The position numbers and the translations under genes were made by a program. Below are positions 40,584 to 49,874 of a DNA stretch of 64,000 nt, piece after piece. Origin of the DNA: Streptomyces sp. NBC_01267 (GTDB taxonomy: Bacteria > Actinomycetota > Actinomycetes > Streptomycetales > Streptomycetaceae); assembly GCF_036241575.1 (NCBI RefSeq), contig NZ_CP108455.1:806001-870000 (forward strand). Reading direction: 5' to 3'. How positions within the stretch are numbered: the first letter of the stretch is position 1; every line of letters starts with the position of its first letter. The notes beneath the pieces are model-generated. The model made no database searches. It worked only from the letters and a program-made list of their open reading frames with translations, and was not told the origin of the DNA.

Positions 40584-42386
40584 TCACACGGCCGGTGCCA
40601 GCTCACTGTCCCTGCGGACCAGCGCGGCGTACCGGCCGTCGAGGCGGAGCAGTTCCCCGTGCGTGCCCCGCTCGGCGACCTGCCCGGCGTCCAGCACCAC
40701 GATCTGGTCGGCATCCCTGACCGTGGAGAGCCGGTGCGCGATGGTGATGGTGGTGCGGCCCGCGGAGAGTCCGTCGATGGCCTGCTGGACGGCGTGTTCG
40801 GTGCGGGTGTCCAGGGCGCTGGTCGCCTCGTCGAGGATCAGCACCGGCGGATCGCGCAGGATCGTACGGGCGATGGCCAGACGCTGCTTCTCCCCACCGG
40901 AGAACCGGTAGCCACGCTCGCCGACCAGGGTCTCGTACCCGTCGGGCAGCGAAGCGATGTGGTCGTGGATCTGCGCCGTCCGGGCGGCCTCTTCGAGTTC
41001 CGCGTCGGTGGCGTCCGGTTTGGCGAAGCGCAGGTTGTCGGCGACCGACGCGTGGAAGAGGTACGTCTCCTGGGAGACGACGCCCACGGCACGGGCCAGC
41101 GTGGCGAAGTCGAGCTCGCGCACGTCGACGCCGTCGAGGGTGACCCGGCCGCCCGTCACGTCGTACAGCCGCGGCACCAGATAGCTGAGCGTGGACTTGC
41201 CCGAGCCCGTGGGTCCGACGACCGCGAGGCTGCCACCCGCGGGCACCTCGATGTCGATGGCGGCCAGGGTGGGGCCGCTCTTCTCGTCGTATCCGAAGTC
41301 GACGTCCTGGAAGCGCACTTCGCCGCGGACCTTGTCCAGTCGGACCGGGTGTTCGGGCTCGGTGATGTCCACCGGCAGATCCAGGTACTCGAATATCCGC
41401 TGGAAGAGGGCGAGCGAGGTCTGCATGTCCACACCCGTCGACAGCAGGCTCACGGCCGGCCGGAAGAGGCCCTGCTGGAGCGAGACGAAAGCGACGAGCG
41501 TGCCGATCGAGACCTGGGGGCCGCCCTCCTGGAGCGCCAGGCCGGCCGCCCAGTAGATGACGGCCGGCATGGCGGCCATGACGATGCCGATCGTCGACAT
41601 CCGCCAGCGTCCCGCCATGCTGGAGCGCACTTCGAGGTCGACCAGCTGCTCGGACTCCTCGGTGAAGCTCTTGGTGAGGGAGTCCGCGCGGCCCATGGTG
41701 CGGCCGAGCAGAATGCCGCTGACGGACAGCGACTCGGTGACCGTGGCGGCCATCACCGCCATCTGCTTCTGCCGTTGCGTCGTGATCCTCTTGCGCTCGC
41801 GGCCGACCCTGCGGCTGATCCAGACGAACACCGGGAGCAGCAGCATCGAGACGATCGTCAGCCGCCAGTCGAGGGCGAGCATCGCGACCACCGTGGCGAT
41901 CACAGCGGTGAGGTTGGAGACCAGGGAGGTCGCGGTGGAGGTGACGGTCGCCTGCATGCCGCCGATGTCGTTGGCGATACGGGACTGGACCTCACCGGTG
42001 CGCGTCCTGGTGAAGAAGGCGAGCGGCATGCGCTGGAGCTGGGTGTAGACGGCGGTGCGCAGGTCGTGCATGACGCGCTGGCCGACCGTGGTCGAGATCA
42101 GGGTCTGGAGGACTCCGAAGACGCTGTTGACCACGGCCGTGACGATCATGCCCAGGGCGAGCAGGCTCAGCAGCCCGGTGCGGTTCTGCGGGATCGCGGT
42201 GTCGAGGATTTCGCGCAGCATGAACGGCGAAGCGACCGAGACCAGCGACGACGCGCAGACGAGCAGTCCGACGAGCGCCAGGCGTGCGCGGTAGGGGCGG
42301 AAGAGCCGGACGATGCGCCGCAGTTCGGCGGGCGGCTGCCCGGCGTCACGGGGTGGAGGCGTCCAGTCGGGGCGATCGGGTTTCAT
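40584..42386 (-). CDS. ABC exporter, fused permease and ATPase
   Basis: The 600-aa protein starts at ATG 42386 after AAGGAG. Residues 35-330 hold six membrane helices of the type I exporter fold. The nucleotide-binding domain has Walker A GPTGSGKST, Q-loop VVSQETYLF, signature FSGGEKQRLAIAR, Walker B VLILDEATSALD and H-loop AHRLSTV. The motif set is complete, so it can act as a homodimer. It likely exports a drug or lipid-like compound. It is divergent from a MarR gene with a clear palindrome between them. Confidence 0.94.
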   Translation of the reverse strand: MKPDRPDWTPPPRDAGQPPAELRRIVRLFRPYRARLALVGLLVCASSLVSVASPFMLREILDTAIPQNRTGLLSLLALGMIVTAVVNSVFGVLQTLISTTVGQRVMHDLRTAVYTQLQRMPLAFFTRTRTGEVQSRIANDIGGMQATVTSTATSLVSNLTAVIATVVAMLALDWRLTIVSMLLLPVFVWISRRVGRERKRITTQRQKQMAVMAATVTESLSVSGILLGRTMGRADSLTKSFTEESEQLVDLEVRSSMAGRWRMSTIGIVMAAMPAVIYWAAGLALQEGGPQVSIGTLVAFVSLQQGLFRPAVSLLSTGVDMQTSLALFQRIFEYLDLPVDITEPEHPVRLDKVRGEVRFQDVDFGYDEKSGPTLAAIDIEVPAGGSLAVVGPTGSGKSTLSYLVPRLYDVTGGRVTLDGVDVRELDFATLARAVGVVSQETYLFHASVADNLRFAKPDATDAELEEAARTAQIHDHIASLPDGYETLVGERGYRFSGGEKQRLAIARTILRDPPVLILDEATSALDTRTEHAVQQAIDGLSAGRTTITIAHRLSTVRDADQIVVLDAGQVAERGTHGELLRLDGRYAALVRRDSELAPAV

Positions 42387-42502
42387 GGGCTCCTTCGGCA
42401 GACAGCTGAGGAAACGACAGCACCGGGCGTCGCGAGAAGCGGACATCAGCGGCGGAGGGGCGTCACAGGCAGTGCGACGGCCGGGCCGGGGCAGGACTTT
42501 GC

Positions 42503-42529
42503 GAGCATAGCTCACTGTTACCTATGCTC
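42503..42529. promoter_or_regulatory. Candidate MarR operator GAGCATAG-N11-CTATGCTC
   Basis: This is a perfect 8-base inverted repeat with an 11-base spacer, midway between the divergent ABC and MarR genes. It overlaps a possible -35 of the MarR promoter (TGCTCA 42525-42530, then GATATT at 42547-42552). MarR proteins typically bind such sites and block both promoters. Confidence 0.75.
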
Positions 42530-42561
42530 ACAATGTACAAGGTCCTGATATTGTTCCCGGC

Positions 42562-43017
42562 ATGTCATCACCTGCTGGTGCACCCGACACCGACGGCCTG
42601 CTGGCCGAGCAGCTCCTCCGGCTGACCCGGAGACTGCACCGGATCCACAAGCACCATCTGGAGCCGGTCGGTATCACCCCCGCCCAGTCCCGGCTGCTGC
42701 GCACCGTCTCGCACTGCGCCGAGCCGCCGCGCATGGCCGATCTCGCCCAGCGGCTGGAGGTGGTGCCCCGCGCCGTGACCAGCCTCGTCGATGCCCTGGA
42801 GGAGAGCGGCAGCGTCCGCCGCGTGCCCGATCCGACCAACCGCCGCGTGGTACGGATCGAGCTCACCGACAGCGGGCGGGCCACCCTGCGCGCCCTGCGC
42901 GCCGCGCGCCGAGGCGCCGCGGAGGAGATCCTTGCGCCACTCTCCGCGGAGCAGCGCGAGGTGCTCGGCGAGCTGTTGTCCACACTCATGGACGGCCCGC
43001 CCGGCCACCACCGCTGA
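42562..43017 (+). CDS. MarR family transcriptional regulator
   Basis: The 151-aa protein starts at ATG 42562. No ribosome site is visible, and a -10-like GATATT lies only nine bases upstream, so the mRNA may be leaderless or nearly so. It has the MarR winged helix: ITPAQSRLLRTVSHC, ADLAQRLEVVPRAVTSLVDALEESG and wing VRRVPDPTNRRVVRIELTDSGR. It is divergent from the ABC exporter gene and presumably represses it until a ligand binds. Confidence 0.94.
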   Translation: MSSPAGAPDTDGLLAEQLLRLTRRLHRIHKHHLEPVGITPAQSRLLRTVSHCAEPPRMADLAQRLEVVPRAVTSLVDALEESGSVRRVPDPTNRRVVRIELTDSGRATLRALRAARRGAAEEILAPLSAEQREVLGELLSTLMDGPPGHHR

Positions 43018-43089
43018 CCCGCCGCACCGTCCGTCTCTGCTCTGTCCCAGATTTTTCCTGTCCGAAAGTTGCACGAGGGGAACTGCCAG

Positions 43090-46038
43090 ATGCCGCTGCT
43101 GGAGCCGAAGCCCGGCGCACTCCGTCCGCGTACGGGCGGAACGCCGTCACCCGACCGGGTGCCCGACGCGGGCGCGGCCGGGACGCCGGAACCGCTGCGC
43201 GGTGAGCTGGTCGCGCTGCTCGGTGCGGAGAAGGTGCTGTCGAAGGTCTCCGACCTCGTGCGCTACGCCTCCGATGCGAGCCCCTACCGCTTCGTCCCCC
43301 GGGTCGTGGTGATCGCGGAGGACGTCGACGACATCGCGTCCGTCCTCTCGTACGCGCGCGGCACGGGCCACGAAGTGGTGTTCCGGGCCGCCGGTACCTC
43401 GCTCAACGGGCAGGCGCAGGGCGAGGACATCCTCGTCGACGTACGCCGCCACTGGTCGGGCATCGAGGTCCTGGACGACGGGGCACGGGCCCGGATCCGG
43501 CCGGGCACCACCGTGGTGCGGGCCAACGCCACGCTCGCCCGGCACGGCCGGATCCTCGGCCCCGACCCGGCCAGTGCGATCGCCTGCACCCTCGGGGGCG
43601 TCGTCGCCAACAACGCGTCGGGCATGACCGCGGGCACCACCCGCAACTCGTACCGCACGCTGGCCTCGCTGACCTTCGTCCTGCCGGGCGGCACCGTCGT
43701 CGACACGGCGGCCCCCTCCGCCGACGAGGACCTCGCGGCGGCCGAGCCCGAGCTGTGCGCGGGGCTGCTCGCGATCAAGGCCGAGATCGAGGCGGACCCG
43801 GAGCTCACCGCCCGCATCCGTGCCAAGTACGAGATCAAGAACACCAACGGGTACCGACTGGACGCCTTCCTGGACGGCGCGACGCCGGTCGAGATCCTGC
43901 GCGGGCTGATGGTCGGCTCCGAGGGCACCTTCGGCTTCATCTCCGAGGTCGTCTTCGACACCCTGCCGCTGGACCGCAAGCTGTCCACCGCGCTGCTCTT
44001 CTTCCCGACCCTGCGTGCCGCGGCGGCGGCCGTCCCGCTGTTCAACGAGGCCGGTGCCATGGCCGTCGAGCTGATGGACGGCAATACGCTGCGCGCCTCG
44101 GTGAGCGTCGAGGGGGTGCCCGCCGACTGGGCCGGGCTGCCCAAGGAGACGACGGCGCTGCTCGTCGAGTTCCGGGCGCCCGACGAAGCGGGCCGGGAGG
44201 CGTACGAGCGGGTGGCGGCCGAGGCCGTCGCGGGGCTCGAACTGGTCGCGCCCGTCGCGTCGGTGACCAATGAGTTCACCCGTGACCCCAAGGTCATCGC
44301 CGGCTACTGGAAGGCCCGCAAGGCATTCGTCACCGCGGTGGGCGGCGCCCGCCCGTCCGGTACGACGCTGATCACCGAGGACTTCGCCGTCCCGCCGTCG
44401 AAGCTCGCCGACGCCTGTACGGCGCTCATCGAATTGCAGACCCGGCACGATTTCGAGGCCGCCGTGGCCGGTCACGCCGCGCACGGCAATCTGCACTTCC
44501 TGCTGGCCTTCGACGCTGCGCTGCCCGCGGACGTGGCGCGCTACGCCGCGTTCATGGACGACTTCTGCCGGCTGACGGTCGAGCGTTTCGACGGCTCCCT
44601 CAAGGCCGAGCACGCCACGGGCCGCAACATCGCACCGTTCCTGGAGCTCGAATGGGGCCCGAAGGCGACCGAGCTGATGTGGCGCATCAAGCAGGTCATC
44701 GACCCCGACGGGGTGCTCGCGCCGCGCATCGTCCTCGACCGGGACCCCGAGGCCCATCTGCGCGGTCTCAAGACCATTCCCGAGGTCGAGCTGATCGCGG
44801 ACCCCTGTATCGAGTGCGGCTTCTGCGAACCGACCTGCCCCAGCCACGACGTGACCACCACTCCGCGCCAACGGATCGTGCTGCGCCGGGAGATGATGCG
44901 CCAGTCCCCCGGCTCCCCGGTCGAGAACGGGCTGCTGGACGCGTACGGGTACGACGCGGTGGACACCTGCGCGGGCGACTCCACCTGCAAGCTGGCCTGT
45001 CCGGTCGGCATCGACACGGGCGCGCTGATGAAGGACTTCCGCCACCGGCGGCACACCCCGCGCGAGGAGCGGATCGCCGCGCTGACCGCCAAGAACTTCA
45101 AGGCGGTCGAGGCCGCGGCCCGGCTCGCGGTGGGCGCCGCGGACCGGATCAGTGACCGGCTGCTGCAGTCGGTCACCGGCCTCGCCCGCAAGGCGGTGCG
45201 CCCGGACCTGGTGCCCGAGTGGCTGCCGGAGATTCCCGGCGCCGCCGCCCGTAGGCTCCCGCGCACCTCGCGCAAGGGCGCGACCGCGGTCTACTACCCG
45301 GCGTGCGTCAACCGGATCTTCGGCGGACCGGCCGATTTCCGCGGGCCGTCGCTCCCCCAGGCCGTCGTGGCCCTCGCCGAGCGGGCCGGGCAGCCGGTGT
45401 GGATCCCCGAGGACGTCGCGGGGACCTGCTGCGCGACGATCTGGCACTCCAAGGGGTACGACGAGGGCAACACCCTGATGGCCAATCGCATCGTCGAGGC
45501 CGCCTGGGGCTGGACCGGTGGGGGCAAGTACCCGCTGATCGTCGACGCCTCCTCCTGCACACTGGGCATCGCCCACGAGGTGGTGCCCTACCTCAGCGAC
45601 GACAACCGGGAACTGCACCGCGAGTTGAAGATCGTCGACTCGGTCGTCTGGGCCGCCGACGAACTCCTCCCCCGGCTCACGGTGCTGCGCAAGGCCGGTT
45701 CGGCCGTCCTGCACCCCACCTGTTCGATGCAGCACCTCGGCGACGAGGCCGAGTTGCGGGCGGTCGCCGAGGCGTGCGCCGAGGAGGTCGTCGTGCCGGA
45801 CGACGTCGGGTGCTGCGCGTTCGCCGGGGACCGCGGGATGCTCCACAAGGAACTCACCGAGTCGGCGACCGCCCGCGAGGCCGCCGAGGTCAAGGCGAGG
45901 GATTTCGACGCCCATCTCTCGGCGAACCGGATGTGCGAGGTCGGCATGGACCATGCGACGGGCCGCAGTTACTACTCCGTCCTGCTGGAGCTGGAGCGGG
46001 CCACCCGCCCCGGCCCGGCGTACCTCCGGCGCAGCTGA
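43090..46038 (+). CDS. FAD-linked D-2-hydroxyacid dehydrogenase fused to Fe-S/CCG domains
   Basis: ATG 43090 gives 982 aa; GAGGGG lies nine bases upstream. Residues 60-250 are an FAD-binding type 4 domain (RAAGTSLNGQAQGEDILVDV, GGVVANNASGMTAG). Residues 300-540 are the FAD oxidase C-terminal domain with GHAAHGNLHFLL. Two 4Fe-4S motifs follow: CIECGFCEPTCP (near 575) and CAGDSTCKLACPVG (near 635). The C-terminal 300 residues have CCG-type cysteine clusters (TCCATIWHSKG, GCCAFAGDRG). This matches D-lactate or glycolate dehydrogenases combining GlcD and GlcF-like parts. It would pass electrons to quinone at the membrane. Confidence 0.92.
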   Translation: MPLLEPKPGALRPRTGGTPSPDRVPDAGAAGTPEPLRGELVALLGAEKVLSKVSDLVRYASDASPYRFVPRVVVIAEDVDDIASVLSYARGTGHEVVFRAAGTSLNGQAQGEDILVDVRRHWSGIEVLDDGARARIRPGTTVVRANATLARHGRILGPDPASAIACTLGGVVANNASGMTAGTTRNSYRTLASLTFVLPGGTVVDTAAPSADEDLAAAEPELCAGLLAIKAEIEADPELTARIRAKYEIKNTNGYRLDAFLDGATPVEILRGLMVGSEGTFGFISEVVFDTLPLDRKLSTALLFFPTLRAAAAAVPLFNEAGAMAVELMDGNTLRASVSVEGVPADWAGLPKETTALLVEFRAPDEAGREAYERVAAEAVAGLELVAPVASVTNEFTRDPKVIAGYWKARKAFVTAVGGARPSGTTLITEDFAVPPSKLADACTALIELQTRHDFEAAVAGHAAHGNLHFLLAFDAALPADVARYAAFMDDFCRLTVERFDGSLKAEHATGRNIAPFLELEWGPKATELMWRIKQVIDPDGVLAPRIVLDRDPEAHLRGLKTIPEVELIADPCIECGFCEPTCPSHDVTTTPRQRIVLRREMMRQSPGSPVENGLLDAYGYDAVDTCAGDSTCKLACPVGIDTGALMKDFRHRRHTPREERIAALTAKNFKAVEAAARLAVGAADRISDRLLQSVTGLARKAVRPDLVPEWLPEIPGAAARRLPRTSRKGATAVYYPACVNRIFGGPADFRGPSLPQAVVALAERAGQPVWIPEDVAGTCCATIWHSKGYDEGNTLMANRIVEAAWGWTGGGKYPLIVDASSCTLGIAHEVVPYLSDDNRELHRELKIVDSVVWAADELLPRLTVLRKAGSAVLHPTCSMQHLGDEAELRAVAEACAEEVVVPDDVGCCAFAGDRGMLHKELTESATAREAAEVKARDFDAHLSANRMCEVGMDHATGRSYYSVLLELERATRPGPAYLRRS

Positions 46039-46152
46039 ACCGCGCCCGGGATCCATCCGGGCGGCCGTCCGCGCGGGAAATTCGATTGCCCTGAACAGTG
46101 CTGAAGCGCGAACCTTGCACGGTTTGAGCCAACCACCGATTCATGGGGCGTC

Positions 46153-48003
46153 ATGCAGATTCGAGATCTTCCTTATCCGGATCCGGGTGATCCCGACGTA
46201 CGGTCCGGGCCCCGTTTCCTCTACTGGCTCGGACGCAATCAGCTGGTCGGCCAGTTCAAGTCGCTCGGCTGGGGGCTGCTCCACCAGTGCGGGATCGCCG
46301 GGCTGCCGCTGGCCGTCGGCTTCGCCGTGCAGGCCGTGGTCGACCGCTCGGGTGGTCGTCTCGCCCTCTCCGGCGGGCTGATTCTGCTGCTCGGCGCCGT
46401 GATCGCGGTGGGCGACACCATGCTGCACCGGACCGCCGTCACCAACTGGATCACCGCGGCGGCCCGGGTCCAGCAACTCCTCGCGCGGAAGACCGCCGAA
46501 CTCGGGTCGGCGCTGACCCGCCGGGTCGCGGCGGGCGAGGTCGTCGCGGTGTCCACGGGCGACGTCGAGAAGATCGGCTGGTTCGTCGAGGCGCTCTCCC
46601 GCTTCGCCGCCGCGGCGACGGCGCTGGTCATCATCTGCGTCGGGCTGGTCCTCTACCTGCCGTCGCTGGGTGTGGTGGTGGCGCTCGCGATGCCCGTACT
46701 GGCCCTGGCCGTACTGCCGTTGCTCTCCACCGCCACCGCGCGGGCCGACGTGCAGCGCGAGAAGGCCGGGCGGGCGACCGAGCTGGCCTCGGACACCGTC
46801 GCGGGTCTGCGCGTACTGCGCGGCATCGGCGGCGAGGAACTGTTCCTCGGCCGCTACCGGAGTGCCTCCCAGGAGGTGCGCCGGGCGGCCGTGCGCAGTG
46901 CCCGGATGTGGGCGCTGATCTCGGGAATCCAGGTGCTGCTGCCCGGACTGCTGCTGATCGGGGTGGTCTGTTACGGCGCGAAGCTCGCCGCCGACGGACG
47001 CATCGAGGTCGGTCAGCTCGTCACCGTGTACAGCGCGGTGACCCTGCTGCTCTTCCCGCTGCGGCACTTCCAGGAGATCGCCATGGCGTACTCCTTCTCC
47101 CGGCCCTCGGCCAAGCGGGCGGCACGGGTGCTGGCGCTGGAGCGCACCACGTACGACACCCGCGCGTACGAGGGCACGGCGGGCGGTGTTCCGAGCGGGG
47201 ATCTCTACGACCCGGCGACCGGACTGCTGGCGACCGGCGGTGACTTCACCGCTGTGGTGTGCGGGGACCCGGACGCGGCCGGCGCACTGGCCGAACGCCT
47301 CGGCGGGCATCCCGCGGCCGAGGAAGAGGCGCAGCGGCCTCCTTCGGTGCTGCTCGGCGGGGTCGCCCTCGACGAGCTGCCACTGGACACCGCCCGTACG
47401 GCTGTCCTGGTGCAGGACAAGGACCCGGTACTGCTGTCGGGCACCTTGCGGGAGCTGCTCGATGTGCCGTCGTCCGGCAAGGTGACGGCCGACGACGCGC
47501 TGGCCGCGGCTCAGTGCGGGGATGTTCTGCAGGCTCTCGCCCAGGCGTCCGTGGAGCCGGGCGGGGACCCCATGCGGACGCGGATCACCGAGCGCGGCAG
47601 GTCGCTGTCCGGCGGGCAGCGGCAGCGCCTCGCCCTGGCCCGCTCGCTGGTGACCGACCCGGAGGCGCTGGTGCTCGACGAACCGACCTCGGCCGTCGAC
47701 TCACACACCGAGGCCCGGGTCGCGCAGGGCGTGAAGCAGCTGCGCGGCGGGCGTACGACGGTGGTCTTCGCCTCGTCACCGCTGCTGCTCGACCAGGCGG
47801 ACCGGGTGGTGTTCGTGCACGAGGGCACGGTCGCCGCGGTCGGCACGCACCGCGAACTGCTGGGCGCCGAACCGCTCTACCGCGCGGTCGTCACCCGCGA
47901 GGCCGACGACACCGAACACACCGAGAGCACCATGAGCGCCAAGAACACCAGAAGCACCGAAGACACCGTGCAAGCCTTCGCGGACATCGAGGAGTCGGCA
48001 TGA
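46153..48003 (+). CDS. ABC exporter subunit 1, degenerate Walker A
   Basis: The 616-aa protein starts at ATG 46153. It has six membrane helices in residues 40-320. The Walker A site is lost: around residues 367-377 it reads AVVCGDPDAAG, with no GxxGxGKS. The signature LSGGQ (485-489) and Walker B ALVLDEPTSAVD are kept, and the H-loop is FASSPLLL without His. It therefore cannot bind ATP normally at its own site, but it can complete the partner's site. Its stop overlaps the start of the second subunit. The last 40 residues are Thr/Glu/Ser-rich. Confidence 0.93.
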   Translation: MQIRDLPYPDPGDPDVRSGPRFLYWLGRNQLVGQFKSLGWGLLHQCGIAGLPLAVGFAVQAVVDRSGGRLALSGGLILLLGAVIAVGDTMLHRTAVTNWITAAARVQQLLARKTAELGSALTRRVAAGEVVAVSTGDVEKIGWFVEALSRFAAAATALVIICVGLVLYLPSLGVVVALAMPVLALAVLPLLSTATARADVQREKAGRATELASDTVAGLRVLRGIGGEELFLGRYRSASQEVRRAAVRSARMWALISGIQVLLPGLLLIGVVCYGAKLAADGRIEVGQLVTVYSAVTLLLFPLRHFQEIAMAYSFSRPSAKRAARVLALERTTYDTRAYEGTAGGVPSGDLYDPATGLLATGGDFTAVVCGDPDAAGALAERLGGHPAAEEEAQRPPSVLLGGVALDELPLDTARTAVLVQDKDPVLLSGTLRELLDVPSSGKVTADDALAAAQCGDVLQALAQASVEPGGDPMRTRITERGRSLSGGQRQRLALARSLVTDPEALVLDEPTSAVDSHTEARVAQGVKQLRGGRTTVVFASSPLLLDQADRVVFVHEGTVAAVGTHRELLGAEPLYRAVVTREADDTEHTESTMSAKNTRSTEDTVQAFADIEESA

Positions 48004-49781
48004 TCGGCGTGGCCCGGCCCGCCCACGACCCGGCGGCACCGGAGACGGCAGCCACCCTGCCCGTCGGTACGCCCACCACCGTCCGGACCTACGTCCGCGA
48101 GCTGCTGGGCCGTCACCGGCGGGCGTTCGCCGTGCTCATCGGCGCCAATGCGATCGCCGTGATCGCCTCGCTGGTCGGCCCCTACCTGCTGGGCGGGCTG
48201 GTCGAGGACCTCTCCAGGGACACGCACGACCTCCATCTGGCGCGTGTCGCGGTGATCTTCAGCATCGCACTCGTCGTCCAGACCGTCTTCGTACGGCTGA
48301 TGGGTTTGCGCGGCGCGATGCTCGGCGAACAGATGCTGGCCGATCTGCGCGAGGACTTCCTCGTACGGTCGGTGGCGCTACCGCCGGGTGTCCTGGAGCG
48401 GGCCGGTACCGGTGATCTGCTCTCCCGTATCACCACCGACATCGACCGGCTCGCGAACGCGATGCGGGAGGCCGTGCCCCAGCTGGCGATCGGGGTGGTG
48501 TGGGCCGGTCTGCTGATCGGCGCGCTCACCGTCACGGCGCCGCCGCTGGCGCTCGCGGTCCTGGTGGCGCTGCCGGTGCTGATCGTCGGCTGCCGCTGGT
48601 ACTTCCGGCGGGCCCCGTCCGCCTACCGTTCGGAGGCTGCCGGATACGCGGCGGTCGCCGCGATGCTCGCCGAGACGGTGGACGCGGGGCGGACCATCGA
48701 GGCGCACCGCCTCGGCCCGCGCCGGGTGGCGCTGTCCGAGCAGCGGGTGAAGGAGTGGACCGCGTGGGAGCGGTACACGCTCTGGCTGCGGTCGGTGCTC
48801 TTCCCGGTCATCAACGTCACCTATGTGACGATCCTCGGCGCGGTGCTGATGCTCGGTGGGGTCTTCGTGCTCCAGGGGTGGATGACCGTCGGGCAGCTCA
48901 CCACAGGTGCGCTGCTCGCCCAGATGATGGTGGACCCGGTCGGTCTCATCCTGCGCTGGTACGACGAGCTCCAGGTCGCCCAGGTGTCGCTGGCCCGGCT
49001 CGTCGGCGTACGGGAGATCGAACCGGACGCCGGAGACGAACGGATCGGTCCCGACGGGCGCGTGGTGCGCGCCGACGACGTGCACTTCGGCTACCGCGAG
49101 GGCGTCGACGTCCTGCACCGGGTGTCGCTCGACGTACCGCCCGGCACCCGGATGGCGCTGGTCGGCCCGTCGGGCGCGGGCAAGTCGACGCTCGGCCGGC
49201 TGCTCGCCGGGATCTACGCGCCGCGTACCGGCGAGATCACGCTCGGCGGCGCCGAGCTGTCCCGGATGCCGACCGAACGGGTGAGGGAACACGTCGCCCT
49301 GGTCAACCAGGAGCACCACGTCTTCGTGGGCTCGCTGCGCGACAACCTGCTGCTGGCCCGGACCGGCGCGGACGACGCCCAGCTGTGGGCGGCGCTCGGC
49401 GCGGTCGACGCCGACGGATGGGCGCGCGCCCTGGAGAAGGAGCTGGACACCGAGGTCGGTTCGGGCGGCCTGGCCCTCACCCCGGCCCAGGCCCAGCAGA
49501 TCGCGCTGGCCCGGCTGGTCCTCGCGGATCCGCACACGCTGGTGCTCGACGAGGCGACCTCGTTGCTCGACCCGCGTGCGGCCCGCCATCTGGAGCGGTC
49601 GCTCGCGCGGGTGCTCGACGGCCGTACGGTCGTGGCGATCGCCCACCGGCTGCACACCGCGCACGACGCGGATGTGATCGCGGTGGTGGAGCAGGGGCGG
49701 ATCAGTGAGCTGGGCAGCCACGAGGAGCTGGTGACCGCGGACGGCGCGTACGCGGCGTTGTGGAGGTCCTGGCACGGATAG
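48000..49781 (+). CDS. ABC exporter subunit 2, degenerate signature motif
   Basis: The ATG at 48000 overlaps the stop of subunit 1 (ATGA), giving 593 aa. It has six membrane helices in residues 45-330. Walker A GPSGAGKS (389-396), Walker B LVLDEATSLLD and H-loop AHRLHTAH are intact. The signature is LTPAQ (493-497) instead of LSGGQ. Paired with subunit 1, the only competent site would be subunit 2 Walker A with subunit 1 LSGGQ. The transported compound is unknown. Confidence 0.94.
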   Translation: MIGVARPAHDPAAPETAATLPVGTPTTVRTYVRELLGRHRRAFAVLIGANAIAVIASLVGPYLLGGLVEDLSRDTHDLHLARVAVIFSIALVVQTVFVRLMGLRGAMLGEQMLADLREDFLVRSVALPPGVLERAGTGDLLSRITTDIDRLANAMREAVPQLAIGVVWAGLLIGALTVTAPPLALAVLVALPVLIVGCRWYFRRAPSAYRSEAAGYAAVAAMLAETVDAGRTIEAHRLGPRRVALSEQRVKEWTAWERYTLWLRSVLFPVINVTYVTILGAVLMLGGVFVLQGWMTVGQLTTGALLAQMMVDPVGLILRWYDELQVAQVSLARLVGVREIEPDAGDERIGPDGRVVRADDVHFGYREGVDVLHRVSLDVPPGTRMALVGPSGAGKSTLGRLLAGIYAPRTGEITLGGAELSRMPTERVREHVALVNQEHHVFVGSLRDNLLLARTGADDAQLWAALGAVDADGWARALEKELDTEVGSGGLALTPAQAQQIALARLVLADPHTLVLDEATSLLDPRAARHLERSLARVLDGRTVVAIAHRLHTAHDADVIAVVEQGRISELGSHEELVTADGAYAALWRSWHG

Positions 49782-49798
49782 CGGGCGGGCCCGCTGTT

Positions 49799-49834
49799 CC
49801 CCGCCCGCGGTGCCGGGACCGGTCGCGGGCGGGG
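49799..49834 (+). terminator. Hairpin terminator after the ABC exporter genes
   Basis: CCCCGCCCGCG (49799-49809) pairs with CGCGGGCGGGG (49824-49834) around a 14-base loop, 18 bases past the stop. Confidence 0.8.
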
Positions 49835-49846
49835 CACGCTCGTCCG

Positions 49847-49872
49847 GTGCGGGGGCCGACCGGCCCCCGCAC
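49847..49872 (-). terminator. Hairpin terminator after the YdjM-like gene
   Basis: GTGCGGGGGCCG pairs perfectly with CGGCCCCCGCAC about an AC centre. It lies just past the leftward stop at 49875 and next to the terminator of the converging ABC operon. Confidence 0.75.
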
Positions 49873-49874
49873 GG

